Below, in pieces: positions 8,857-17,109 of a stretch of 64,000 bases of DNA. Each line of letters opens with the position of its first letter. The stretch's first letter is position 1. Source of the DNA: Chitinophaga hostae (GTDB lineage: Bacteria > Bacteroidota > Bacteroidia > Chitinophagales > Chitinophagaceae); NCBI RefSeq assembly GCF_018224885.1, contig NZ_JAGTXB010000001.1, positions 558,001 through 622,000 on the forward strand. Direction: 5' to 3'. The notes under the pieces are model-generated. The model saw only the letters and a list, made by a program, of their open reading frames with translations. It was not told where the DNA came from and did not search any database. The position numbers and the translations under genes are program-made.

Positions 8857-9630
8857 TCAAACATATTTTTCAATCACACCCAGACCGAAAAGTGCAAAAT
8901 CGTACCTGGCAGGATCGTCAGGATCGAGTTTCTTCAGTTGGTGGGTAAGGGCGGCGGCGGTTTTCCAATCGGCTTTAGCCTCAGGTATTAATCCCAGCCG
9001 GGCAGCTACCCTGCTTACATGTACATCCATCGGACATACGAGCTGCGAAGGTGATATGTGCTGCCAAAGCCCAAAATCCACGCCATTTTCGTCTTGTCGT
9101 ACCATCCAGCGCAAATACATGTTCAATCTTTTGCAGGCGGAGTTTTTTGCAGGCGTGGCAATATGCTTTCCTGTTCTTTCCGGGTGCTCGAGTGCAAAAA
9201 ATACCTTGCGGAATCCAATGAGTGCTTTTTCCACGTTATCGTCCTCGGGCGTAATATGGGCACTAAAAGCAAATTCCAGCGATGTTACATTGGTGTAATA
9301 GTGCTGGAGGAACTCGACAAAATACAACAGATCCAACCCGTTAAACGTGCGGTGACAGAATGAAAATAGCTTCATACGGTCTTTCGCCTGATGATGACGG
9401 ATATAATCGTAAGGCGCGTTGTCCATCATTTTCAACAGTTCCGTGCATTTATTGATAATGCTGGTCCGGTTTCCCCAGGCCAGTATGGCCGCAAAGAGAC
9501 CAGATATTTCAATATCCTGCAATACACTGAAACGGTGCGGGATGCAAATAGGATCATTTGCAATAAAATCCGGGTGATTATAGTATGCCGCCTTTGCATC
9601 TAAAAACTCCCTCAGTTTCTGGATTTTCAT
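8857..9630 (-). CDS. TIGR02757 family protein (DUF2400)
   Basis: A 257-residue cytoplasmic protein matching TIGR02757 in length and pattern: N-terminal DFIANDPICIPHRF, then EISGLFAAILAWGNRTSI, NGLDLLYFVEFLQHYY, KRLNMYLRWMVR, and a C-terminal LVCPMDVHVSRVAARLGL. The arrangement of helices and the last motif recall HhH-type DNA glycosylase/endonuclease folds, but no activity has been established that I know of. First gene of a three-gene minus-strand unit. The GCCTTTTTATATCA palindrome lies just upstream. Confidence 0.85.
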   Translation of the reverse strand: MKIQKLREFLDAKAAYYNHPDFIANDPICIPHRFSVLQDIEISGLFAAILAWGNRTSIINKCTELLKMMDNAPYDYIRHHQAKDRMKLFSFCHRTFNGLDLLYFVEFLQHYYTNVTSLEFAFSAHITPEDDNVEKALIGFRKVFFALEHPERTGKHIATPAKNSACKRLNMYLRWMVRQDENGVDFGLWQHISPSQLVCPMDVHVSRVAARLGLIPEAKADWKTAAALTHQLKKLDPDDPARYDFALFGLGVIEKYV

Positions 9631-9659
9631 AAATTAAAATCACATGTGTATTACCACAA

Positions 9660-9698
9660 GCCTTTTTATATCAATGGTCACATTTGATATAAAAAGGC
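9660..9698. terminator. Perfect 14-bp hairpin with A/T ends
   Basis: Inverted arms GCCTTTTTATATCA (9660-9673) and TGATATAAAAAGGC (9685-9698) with an 11-nt loop. It lies 75 bp beyond the 3' end of the metB-like gene and 30 bp upstream of the TIGR02757 start, both on the minus strand. It could end the first transcript or act as an operator for the second; there is no run of T beyond the stem. Confidence 0.5.
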
Positions 9699-9772
9699 GC
9701 TGAATATGGTTGGGCAAATATTTACGCTCAGGTAAAGATAATTTTTACCGGATAAGAATTAAAATCTATTAC

Positions 9773-10912
9773 TTAACCGATAGCTTTGGCCAGGTCTTCG
9801 GTCAGATCGTCTGCATCTTCAATGCCCACGCTCAGCCGGATGAGGGAATCTGCCAGTCCGTTCTTTATTCTCTCTGCCCTCGGAATAGAGGCATGAGTCA
9901 TGCTGGCAGGATGGCCTATCAGCGACTCTACCCCGCCGAGCGATTCTGCCAGTGCAAACAGGTGTGTATTGCTCAGAATCCGGTTGGCCGATTCCATACT
10001 GTCGTTTTTCAGGGTAAAGGACATCATGCCGCCAAAACCCCGCATTTGCTGTTTCGCAATATCATGGTTGGGATGGTCTGAAAATCCCGGCCAGTATACT
10101 TTGTCCACCTTAGGATGATTACGAAGGAAATTGGCTACTACCACGCCGTTTTCGCAATGACGCTGCATCCTTACGTGCAGGGTTTTAATACCGCGCAGCA
10201 CCAGGAAGCAATCCTGCGGCCCAGGTACGGCTCCGCAGCTGTTTTGTATGAAATATAACTGTTTAGCCAGTTCTTCATTCTTTACAATCACCACCCCATG
10301 CACCACGTCGCTATGGCCTCCCAGGTATTTGGTAGCAGAATGCAGTACAATGTCGGCGCCCAGGTCCAGCGGGTTTTGCAGATAGGGGGAGGCAAAGGTA
10401 TTATCTACACAAAGGATGGTTTCATTTTTCCTGGCGATCTGTGCGCAGGCCGCAATATCAATGATCCTTAAAAGGGGGTTGGTAGGTGTTTCCAGCCAGA
10501 TCATCCTTGTTTGGGGAGTAATATGGGCCTCGATGTTCCGGGCATCGGCCATATCTATGAAATTGAACTTGATGCCATAACGCTCAAATACTTTCGTAAA
10601 GATACGGTAGGTACCTCCGTACAGATCGTTGGTAGCAATAACCTCATCGCCGGGGTTCAGGAGCTTCATCACGCCATCTGTAGCCGCCAGACCGCTGCCA
10701 AAGGAAATGCCATGAGTGCCGTTTTCAATTGCCGCCAATGCGTTTTGCAGCGCGTCGCGGGTAGGGTTTTGTGTACGGGCATATTCATAGCCTTTATGTA
10801 CTCCCGGCGCACTTTGCACATAGGTAGAAGTTTGAAAAATTGGCGTCATAATAGCGCCGGTAGACGGATCGGGAGCTACACCTGCGTGTATGAGTTTTGT
10901 ACCCAGCTTCAT
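9773..10912 (-). CDS. metB: Trans-sulfuration PLP enzyme (cystathionine gamma-synthase/lyase)
   Basis: A 379-residue cytoplasmic enzyme of the Cys/Met metabolism PLP family. The PLP-binding lysine is Lys195 in HSATKYLGGHSD. The phosphate-binding FGSGLAA (71-77), ETPTNP (141-146) and the cofactor Asp in CVDNTF (170) are all present, and the C-terminus has LAESLGGVESLIGHPASMTH. Family members make cystathionine from O-acyl-homoserine or cleave cystathionine to cysteine; the two activities cannot be separated safely by eye, so the symbol is tentative. Single-gene unit on the minus strand with a 380-bp non-coding region upstream. Confidence 0.88.
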   Translation of the reverse strand: MKLGTKLIHAGVAPDPSTGAIMTPIFQTSTYVQSAPGVHKGYEYARTQNPTRDALQNALAAIENGTHGISFGSGLAATDGVMKLLNPGDEVIATNDLYGGTYRIFTKVFERYGIKFNFIDMADARNIEAHITPQTRMIWLETPTNPLLRIIDIAACAQIARKNETILCVDNTFASPYLQNPLDLGADIVLHSATKYLGGHSDVVHGVVIVKNEELAKQLYFIQNSCGAVPGPQDCFLVLRGIKTLHVRMQRHCENGVVVANFLRNHPKVDKVYWPGFSDHPNHDIAKQQMRGFGGMMSFTLKNDSMESANRILSNTHLFALAESLGGVESLIGHPASMTHASIPRAERIKNGLADSLIRLSVGIEDADDLTEDLAKAIG

Positions 10913-11157
10913 GTCTTAATGTTTAAAATGAATAATTTCTGGTGGTTTCCAAATATACTCCAGTTTTTGGGAACAGGGATCGCCCAAAATGATGAGAGGG
11001 ATCACTTGTCCATTTTAGTTAATATTAACGTATGAGCTTGGAAAATGTAACGGTTACGAACATTTTTATATCGTTCACCAATTCGCTACTAACGGTTAGG
11101 CATAATCGGACTAAATTCGTTTTAGGTTTTTCATAGGATATGGTTAAAATTCTTAAG
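10913..11157. other. Non-coding stretch upstream of the metB-like gene
   Basis: No ORF of convincing composition. The right part carries short inverted pieces (GTAACGGTTAC near 11048, CTAACGGTTAG near 11092) and ends in the plus-strand terminator at 11158. The minus-strand promoter of the metB-like gene must also lie here. An upstream plus-strand transcript is possible but not shown. Confidence 0.4.
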
Positions 11158-11185
11158 GCGGTATTCTTACCGCTTTTTCTTTTTT
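11158..11185 (+). terminator. Rho-independent terminator without an obvious upstream gene
   Basis: Stem GCGGTA (11158-11163), loop TTCT, TACCGC (11168-11173), then a T-rich run broken by one C. No plus-strand coding gene precedes it; the nearest upstream gene is on the other strand. A very similar hairpin (GGCGGTATTCTT with TGCCGC) occurs near 47524. Confidence 0.6.
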
Positions 11186-11304
11186 AAAGCGTAAGGCAAA
11201 AAGCATAAAGCAAAAAGCCATTGAGCAGAAGATCAGCGCGCATATTATTCGCTTACATCTTCTGCTCAATGGCTTTTTGCTTTATGCTTTTTGCCTTACG
11301 CTTT
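11186..11304. repeat. Family B palindromic element (copy B2)
   Basis: A near-perfect inverted repeat of about 50 bp per arm. The left arm starts AAAGCGTAAGGC and continues in heptads (AAAAAGC, ATAAAGC, AAAAAGC) to CATTGAGCAGAAGAT; the right arm is its mirror, ending GCCTTACGCTTTC. The right arm contains the TAA stop and last codons of the DUF2911 gene on the minus strand. Confidence 0.92.
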
Positions 11305-11907
11305 CTTTTTGCCGGTGGCTTTGGCAGTAACTGCATCAGACCATTTAATCGGCAAACTTACGCTTACCTTGTCCCAGGCGATGATCAGGTTAGCGCCGGG
11401 ATCTCCTTTTTCAAATACCATGGTAAAGGCCTCTACAGCAGTATCCAGTGTTACTACCGGAAGAGCGGTTCTTACCACGTCCTTTTTCTGATCGTATTTA
11501 AAAGCGCCCCATATATCAGTATCCTTGTTCAGGATGATGGTCCACGTTTTTTCCGTAGGAATGGCATACAGCGTATAACGGCCTTTTGGAATAGCTTTAC
11601 CGGCAATCGTTACCGGGCGGAAAAATTCAATTTCAGTAGCTTCGTTGGCTCCCAGACGCCATATTTTGCCATATTCTTCCAGGTTACCAAATATATCTCT
11701 TCCCTTGGTTTGCGGCCGGCTGTATATTACCCGGGCAACCAGTGAACCTGGTTCACCTTTTACTTTTACCACATAAGGATACATTACAGGGTAATAAGCC
11801 ATGTCCATCGGACTGGCATCAAGTGGCGGCAATTTTTTATCCTGTGCTGCAGCGTGAAGGCTGAACATGCCGGCGATTAGGGCAAAAAGGAGAACTTTTT
11901 TCATCAT
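11296..11907 (-). CDS. DUF2911 domain secreted protein
   Basis: A predicted exported protein of 203 residues with signal peptide MMKKVLLFALIAGMFSLHAAA-Q. The mature part matches DUF2911: VIYSRPQTKGRDIFG, IWRLGANEATEIEF, then IPKGRYTLYAIPTEKTWTIILN and a C-terminal PIKWSDA. DUF2911 proteins are common in Bacteroidota; their biochemical role is unknown. The start may be Met1 or Met2. The last residues (KKKA) and the stop codon lie within the family B repeat arm, so the C-terminus is partly repeat-encoded. Confidence 0.88.
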   Translation of the reverse strand: MMKKVLLFALIAGMFSLHAAAQDKKLPPLDASPMDMAYYPVMYPYVVKVKGEPGSLVARVIYSRPQTKGRDIFGNLEEYGKIWRLGANEATEIEFFRPVTIAGKAIPKGRYTLYAIPTEKTWTIILNKDTDIWGAFKYDQKKDVVRTALPVVTLDTAVEAFTMVFEKGDPGANLIIAWDKVSVSLPIKWSDAVTAKATGKKKA

Positions 11908-12001
11908 CCTGGAAAGCTTTATTTCTTTTAAATGTAATTGGCGGCAAACCTACCCATTTTTAAGGAATCAGAAAAGCCGGTGATCCGCTTTTAACAAGCT
12001 G

Positions 12002-12598
12002 TTAGCGGTTTTCCTTTTGAAGCAGGTTTTCCACATGTGCCTGCAGCCCGGGGAAAAACTCCTGGTAACAGGTTTTCAATGCCGCATAATGTTCCATAAA
12101 AACCGCAAACACAATACTGCCATCGGTTTTAAGGTACCTGGCCCTCCGGGCCACTCCCCTGATGGAACTGGAAATACCGGCTGTTGTATGATAGTTGTAT
12201 AGCCAGTTGTAAGCCTGCATATACTCAAACATCTCCAGGAATGCCGGTGGAAGCACCGCCGACTGCTGTTTTACTTCATTATAAACGTAACGGGCAAACG
12301 AATACAGCGAATCGTTTGTAAAGCGTTCAGGATCAGACGCCAGGAAATGATCATATACCAGGTCGGTAAATACACCGCTGTAAAGACCGCAGGAAGGCCT
12401 GAAAAACAATTTGGCCTTTGCCGTTACCGGATGCTGGTCCGTAAAACTGTCAATAGCCCGGTGGATGCGGATGCCCTGTTGTATACCAGCGCTAAAGTCA
12501 GCCATATTTTTCCGGCCTTTCACAAAATCAGCAATGAGATTGCCAATGATCAGCTCAGGTTGGCGGAAAGACAAATAAGCATGGGCCAGGTGGTTCAT
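12002..12598 (-). CDS. ACP phosphodiesterase-like protein (AcpH family)
   Basis: A protein of about 198 residues, starting at the ATG at 12598 (MNHLAHAYLSF), which is the conserved N-terminus of the family; the frame extends 18 codons further upstream without family similarity. Visible features are the HLAHAYLS start, IIGNLIADFVKGR, GIRIHRAIDSFTDQHP, and FTDLVYDHFLA, which provide the His/Asp metal ligands expected for an acyl carrier protein phosphodiesterase that removes the phosphopantetheine group. Activity in Bacteroidota is an inference from family. Single-gene minus-strand unit. Confidence 0.88.
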   Translation of the reverse strand: MNHLAHAYLSFRQPELIIGNLIADFVKGRKNMADFSAGIQQGIRIHRAIDSFTDQHPVTAKAKLFFRPSCGLYSGVFTDLVYDHFLASDPERFTNDSLYSFARYVYNEVKQQSAVLPPAFLEMFEYMQAYNWLYNYHTTAGISSSIRGVARRARYLKTDGSIVFAVFMEHYAALKTCYQEFFPGLQAHVENLLQKENR

Positions 12599-12899
12599 GG
12601 CCTCAAGATACGGATTTATGAGAGGACAGCCTTTTGAAGCCCCGGCCCGCAAACCTTATCCATTTTAACAATTTCTTAACTCCGGGCCATGCAACATTGG
12701 CAGGCTGGCACCAACAAACAAGCCATGGCTGGTCTTTACAGGCCTGTGTTCACCATCGGTCAGGCGGACGTTCATAAGCGGATACACCAACTAATCATGT
12801 GATCCCATCAGTAAAGAATGCCTTGACCACCAGGCACTTCCCGGCGTAGCTTTGACTCATCGAAACAAAAAATCACAATCACCATAAATTTTTTCCGCC

Positions 12900-13352
12900 A
12901 TGAAAAAACTTATTTTATTAGTCAGTGCCGCACTCATATTCAGTGCAAATGTGCTTTTCGCAAGCCCTTATGAAACTACTGTTAACAAAAAAATCAACAG
13001 TACATTCACAGAATCTTTCACCGGTGCTACCGACGTTAAGTGGTATACCGATGACAACAAAACGTTTACTGCCAAGTTCACCATGAGCAACACCAAGGTG
13101 ACGGCCTTCTTCCGGGAGGATGGTACCCTGCTGGCTACTTCACGCTACCTGCAGTCGGAACAGCTGCCCCTGAAAGTGGCCTGTAAACTGAATAAAAAAT
13201 ATCCTGCTACCAGCATTTATTGCGTAGTGGAATATACTTCCGGCGATAACATCGTATATTTCGTAACATTGGAAGGCACCGATACCTGGACCGTTATAAA
13301 AACAGACCAGGAGGCTAATATGAAGGTATATAGCCACCTTAAAAAAGCTTAG
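12900..13352 (+). CDS. Small secreted PepSY-like protein
   Basis: A 150-residue protein with a clear signal peptide (MKKLILLVSAALIFSANVLFA). The mature part has a short region TESFTGATDVKWYTDDNKTFTAKF followed by TKVTAFFREDGTLLATSRYL, a pattern seen in small Bacteroidota secreted proteins related to PepSY-like/beta-lactamase-inhibitor-like domains. I see no catalytic residues. Function unknown. It has its own terminator directly downstream and about 250 bp of non-coding sequence upstream, so it is a single-gene unit. Confidence 0.75.
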   Translation: MKKLILLVSAALIFSANVLFASPYETTVNKKINSTFTESFTGATDVKWYTDDNKTFTAKFTMSNTKVTAFFREDGTLLATSRYLQSEQLPLKVACKLNKKYPATSIYCVVEYTSGDNIVYFVTLEGTDTWTVIKTDQEANMKVYSHLKKA

Positions 13353-13374
13353 TTTTAGTAGTGTTAAAAATACA

Positions 13375-13408
13375 GAGCTCATGGTTTTTACCATGGGCTC
13401 TTTTGTTT
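13375..13408 (+). terminator. Rho-independent terminator
   Basis: Stem GAGCTCATGGT (13375-13385) pairing with ACCATGGGCTC (13390-13400) with one mismatch, followed by TTTTGTTTT. It lies 22 bp past the stop of the small secreted protein gene. Confidence 0.8.
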
Positions 13409-13441
13409 TCCACCTGCCTGCGGCCCCTCCAAAAATTATCT

Positions 13442-13449
13442 TAACTTTG
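13442..13449 (+). promoter_or_regulatory. Candidate Bacteroidota -7 box
   Basis: TAACTTTG matches the TAnnTTTG -7 consensus of Bacteroidota, 53 bp upstream of the deoxyhypusine synthase-like start. No convincing -33 TTTG at the normal spacing. Confidence 0.35.
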
Positions 13450-13502
13450 CCACCTGTTAAGGCTTATTAGCCAGACTGTTAATGTATAAATGATTAAACG
13501 AC

Positions 13503-14477
13503 ATGAATAAGGGACCCGTTTCTCAATTTATCCAGCACCATTACCGCCACTTTAATGCAGCTGCATTGGTGGATGCTGCCAAAGGATATGAAACACATTT
13601 GCTGGAAGGCGGTAAAATGATGGTGACACTGGCCGGTGCGATGAGTACGGCTGAATTGGGCATTTCTTTCGCAGAAATGATCCGTCAGGGTAAAGTAGAT
13701 ATTATTTCCTGCACCGGTGCAAACCTGGAAGAAGATATCATGAACCTGGTAGCACACACCCACTATAAAAGAGTGCCTAACTACCGCGATCTGAGTCCGC
13801 AGGAAGAATGGGATCTGCTGGAACAGGGCTTCAACCGCGTTACAGATACCTGTATTCCGGAAGAAGAAGCCTTCCGCCGTATCCAGAAACATATCCACAA
13901 AATATGGAAGGACGCGGAAGATAAAGGCGAACGTTATTTCCCGCATGAATATATGTACAAATTGCTGCTGAGCGGTGTGATGAAAGAACACTACGAAATC
14001 GATCCAAAAAACAGCTGGATGATTGCCGCCGCAGAAAGAAATATTCCGATCATCGTTCCGGGATGGGAAGACAGTACCATGGGTAATATCTTCGCTTCCT
14101 ACTGCATCAAGGGCGAATTGAAAACATCGACCATGAAAAGCGGTATCGAATACATGATCTACCTGTCTGAATGGTACCGTGCAAACTCTGCTGGTAAAGG
14201 CGTTGGCTTCTTCCAGATAGGTGGCGGTATTGCTGGTGACTTCCCGATCTGCGTAGTGCCGATGATGTACCAGGATCTGGAATGGACAGATGTGCCTTTC
14301 TGGAGCTACTTCTGCCAGATATCAGACTCCACTACCTCCTACGGTTCCTATTCCGGCGCCGTACCAAATGAGAAAATTACCTGGGGTAAACTGGATATTC
14401 ACACACCTAAGTTTATCGTAGAATCAGATGCTACCATTGTAGCACCACTGATCTTTGCATATATACTGGGTTGGTAA
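13503..14477 (+). CDS. Deoxyhypusine synthase-like protein
   Basis: A 324-residue cytoplasmic protein of the deoxyhypusine synthase family. It has the family N-terminal GGKMMVTLAGAMSTAELG, an NAD-binding SCTGANLEEDI region, VPGWEDSTMGNIF, FFQIGGGIAGDFP, and the active-site segment SGAVPNEKITWGK, where Lys296 matches the lysine that forms the enzyme-aminobutyl intermediate in the eukaryotic enzyme. Bacteria lack the eIF5A substrate, so this enzyme must have another acceptor. Some bacterial members are thought to make homospermidine from putrescine or spermidine, which is a reasonable inference here. Single-gene unit, convergent with hemW. Confidence 0.9.
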   Translation: MNKGPVSQFIQHHYRHFNAAALVDAAKGYETHLLEGGKMMVTLAGAMSTAELGISFAEMIRQGKVDIISCTGANLEEDIMNLVAHTHYKRVPNYRDLSPQEEWDLLEQGFNRVTDTCIPEEEAFRRIQKHIHKIWKDAEDKGERYFPHEYMYKLLLSGVMKEHYEIDPKNSWMIAAAERNIPIIVPGWEDSTMGNIFASYCIKGELKTSTMKSGIEYMIYLSEWYRANSAGKGVGFFQIGGGIAGDFPICVVPMMYQDLEWTDVPFWSYFCQISDSTTSYGSYSGAVPNEKITWGKLDIHTPKFIVESDATIVAPLIFAYILGW

Positions 14478-14498
14478 ACTGCTGAAGCAGTTTACCAA
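14471..14498 (+). terminator. Hairpin overlapping the stop of the DHS-like gene
   Basis: Arms TTGGTAAACTGCT (14471-14483) and AGCAGTTTACCAA (14486-14498) pair perfectly around a two-base centre. The left arm contains the TAA stop. No T run follows; the A3 repeat starts directly after it. Confidence 0.6.
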
Positions 14499-14499
14499 C

Positions 14500-14685
14500 A
14501 GCTTTTAGCCATTAGCTTTTAGCTGTTAGCGAAATGCAGCGAAGATGATCTTCGCTGCATTTTTTTGTTTTAAGCCGGGGCTAAAAATCGGGGGCAAAGG
14601 CGCGTCACGTCTTTCTTTTGCGGCATTTTGCAAACGGCTGGCTCGCTACATTTACTAACAGCTAATAGCTAATAGCTAACCGCTA
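14500..14685. repeat. Family A palindromic element (copy A3, expanded loop)
   Basis: Left arm of four heptads (AGCTTTT AGCCATT ...), inner arms around GCAGCGAAGATGATCTTCGCTGC, then a non-palindromic insert of about 95 bp, then a right arm of three to four heptads (AACAGCT, AATAGCT, AATAGCT, AACCGCT). It fills the space between convergent genes. The TAG stop of hemW on the minus strand is the TAG of the outermost heptad. Confidence 0.88.
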
Positions 14686-15807
14686 GATAAATATTCCCGC
14701 CGCTATTCCATCTGCGAATAGTCGCCCTGCTGTTGTAAGCCGCAGGGTTTCCCCTACACGCTCCATTCTCCCCATCACTATATAGGGCTGGCTATGCGCG
14801 ATCAGATGGGCAACAAGCGCAGCCCCGAATTTTTCGGCTATCCATTCCAGGTTACAGCCGGCGGCAGTGCGTAGGGCTGTCATAATATATTCGTTGAACT
14901 GCATGGCAGTGGTTAGCGACTCTATTTCAAAAGGTATTTTATTGGCGGCGATGCTTTTAATATATGCTGCGTTGTTGGCAATATTCCATTGTCTTGATAT
15001 GCCGTTAAAGGAATGTGCGGAAGGTCCGAGTCCGAGGTAAGACCGGCCCTGCCAGTAGCTGCTGTTGTGCCGGGAATGCCATCCGGGTAGGGCAAAATTG
15101 GAGATTTCGTAATGCTCATAACCCGCAGTATTCAGCCATTCCATCAGCATTTCAAAGTGCCGGGCTGCCTTATCCGGGTCGGTTGCCGCCATTTTCTTTT
15201 TCTTAATAAAATGATCCAGCGCCGTACCTGGTTCTACGGTGAGTGCATAACACGACAAATGAGGGATGCCGAGTGCAATGGCCTGTTGTACATTCCGGGC
15301 CCAACCTTCGTCGCTCAGGGTAGGTCCGCCGTAAATAAGGTCGATGGTAATATTTTGAAAGCCGGTTTCCTGCGCCTGCCGGATACAGTTCAGTGCCTGT
15401 TCGCTGTTATGTGCCCGGTTCATCCAGGTGAGGTCTGTTTCATGAAAGGACTGTACGCCGATGCTCAACCGGTTGATGCCGGCGGCTTTCAGCATGAGCA
15501 GCTTTTCCGCACTGAGGTCATCGGGATTGGCTTCCAGGGTTATTTCTGCATCAGCGGCTACGGGAAAGGTAGCGTATATATGCGCTAGCAATGCCTGCAG
15601 TTCATCCGCCTGTAACAGGCTGGGCGTACCACCGCCGAAATAAATGGTGTGTACCGGTTCCCCGGCCAGGTAGTCTTTTTGCAAGGTGATTTCCTGCAAC
15701 AAACTTTTTACCATGGCTCCCTGCTGTGAAACAGAAGTGGAAAAATGGAAGTTGCAGTAGTAACAGGCCTGTTTACAAAAAGGAATATGTAAATAAATTC
15801 CTGACAT
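14683..15807 (-). CDS. hemW: Radical SAM heme chaperone HemW
   Basis: A 374-residue cytoplasmic radical SAM protein. The [4Fe-4S] motif is Cys11, Cys15, Cys18 (CKQACYYC) followed by Asn-Phe as in HemW. Then come YFGGGTPSLL, EANPDDLS, NRLSIGVQSF and DLIYGGPT; the last ~100 residues form the HemW C-terminal domain. HemW-type proteins bind heme and were long annotated as oxygen-independent coproporphyrinogen oxidase-like; the CxxxCxxC followed by no fourth Cys points to HemW rather than HemN. The stop codon is supplied by the family A repeat arm. Two genes downstream in the opposite direction lies hemD, another heme-pathway gene, but transcription is separate. Confidence 0.9.
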   Translation of the reverse strand: MSGIYLHIPFCKQACYYCNFHFSTSVSQQGAMVKSLLQEITLQKDYLAGEPVHTIYFGGGTPSLLQADELQALLAHIYATFPVAADAEITLEANPDDLSAEKLLMLKAAGINRLSIGVQSFHETDLTWMNRAHNSEQALNCIRQAQETGFQNITIDLIYGGPTLSDEGWARNVQQAIALGIPHLSCYALTVEPGTALDHFIKKKKMAATDPDKAARHFEMLMEWLNTAGYEHYEISNFALPGWHSRHNSSYWQGRSYLGLGPSAHSFNGISRQWNIANNAAYIKSIAANKIPFEIESLTTAMQFNEYIMTALRTAAGCNLEWIAEKFGAALVAHLIAHSQPYIVMGRMERVGETLRLTTAGRLFADGIAAGIFI

Positions 15808-15866
15808 GCGCGTTTTTATAGTGGTCCGCCATTGCCGTTTTACGGGCCAACTATGGACTATTTTAA

Positions 15867-15874
15867 TATCTTTG
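15867..15874 (+). promoter_or_regulatory. Candidate Bacteroidota -7 box
   Basis: TATCTTTG matches TAnnTTTG, about 100 bp upstream of the DUF4271 gene start and divergent from hemW. Confidence 0.35.
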
Positions 15875-15970
15875 TGAGGTCAAAATTACGTTTCAGTTTT
15901 GTTATGTGAGCAGGACGGTGTTAATTGCCACCGGAAGGAACGTGATTATTGAAAAACCGATTTAAAGTCA

Positions 15971-17074
15971 TTGCAAAATATTTTCCTGGTGCGAAACTGG
16001 TTACTGCTGTTATTCACTCTCAGTTATTTGCCGATACTGGCACAAACAACAGATTCCGGTGCTGTAAAGCCGCCGGTAGTAAAGAAAAAGCCGGTTATCA
16101 CCCATGCTGCCGGTGATTCATCGCGTCCTAAGGCGCGTACAGCACCGGTGAAGAGAGATTCCACACGGGTTGGTTTAGTGAAGAAAGACAGTACCCGGGC
16201 CATTTCCCCGTTGACGGCGCATGTAAAAAAAGACAGCAGCCGGTTGGCAGCTGATACCACCGGGCATAAGGTAGATAGCACGGCACTGGCCGCGGTTCCT
16301 AAGGTGAAAGTTCCTTCTCCGTATGATCTGTACATGAAAAAGCTGGAGCAGGAAAACAGTTTGTTGAAACCTGGTAAACCCCGTTTTGTGGATACCAACC
16401 CGGTAAGACCTTACCGCAATATGGACTGGCTTATTTACCTGATAGCAGGCGTATTGCTGGTATTGAGCCTTATCCGCCTGTTTTACCAGAAGTATTTCGC
16501 AGACCTTTTCAGGGCATTCCTGAATCCTACGCTTAGTCAGCGGCAGTTGAAAGACCAGCTGTCACAGTCGCCCTTTCCCAATATGTTGCTGAATATCTTT
16601 TTCTCCATTGCGCTGGGACTTTATTTTTATCTCGTATTATACCGGCAGCAGGTATTCCCACAAGCGGAACCCTGGTTGCTGATTCCAGGTTTAATTGTGT
16701 TGGTGGCAGTGGTATATGGCTTTAAGTATGTGATGCTGCGCTTTTGCGGCTGGTTATTCGGTAATAGCGAGCTGGCGGACGCTTATATTTTTATCTTATA
16801 CCTGATCAACAAGATTTTAGGGGTATTACTGGTGCCTTTCCTGGTAATTATCGCCTTTTGTACCCCGGAAATTGCCCGCGCATTCCTCTATATATCTTTA
16901 TTTTTCATAGTATTACTTATTGTATATAGGTATATTAGATCTTATTCACTGGTTAGGCAGTACCTATCTTTCAGTAAATTGCATTTTTTTCTTTACCTTT
17001 GCGCATTCGAAGTAGCGCCTGTTTTAATATTAACCAAGGTGCTGCAGAATATCTGGTTAACTGGTAATCCCTGA
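15971..17074 (+). CDS. DUF4271 membrane protein
   Basis: A membrane protein of about 361-367 residues. No ATG is available near the signal sequence; candidate starts are TTG at 15971 or GTG at 15989, six codons later. The GTG gives VRNWLLLLFTLSYLPILA-Q, a good signal peptide. A Lys/Asp/Ser-rich linker follows (about residues 25-110) with repeated KKDST/KKDSS patterns. The C-terminal DUF4271 domain (about 145-367) has six to seven hydrophobic segments. Function is not known. The gene is 35 bp upstream of hemD, a pairing that I recall as common in Bacteroidota, and the two are probably co-transcribed. Confidence 0.82.
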   Translation: MQNIFLVRNWLLLLFTLSYLPILAQTTDSGAVKPPVVKKKPVITHAAGDSSRPKARTAPVKRDSTRVGLVKKDSTRAISPLTAHVKKDSSRLAADTTGHKVDSTALAAVPKVKVPSPYDLYMKKLEQENSLLKPGKPRFVDTNPVRPYRNMDWLIYLIAGVLLVLSLIRLFYQKYFADLFRAFLNPTLSQRQLKDQLSQSPFPNMLLNIFFSIALGLYFYLVLYRQQVFPQAEPWLLIPGLIVLVAVVYGFKYVMLRFCGWLFGNSELADAYIFILYLINKILGVLLVPFLVIIAFCTPEIARAFLYISLFFIVLLIVYRYIRSYSLVRQYLSFSKLHFFLYLCAFEVAPVLILTKVLQNIWLTGNP

Positions 17075-17109
17075 TTACCGCCTATTGTTAACACAAGAGC
17101 AAAAAACGT

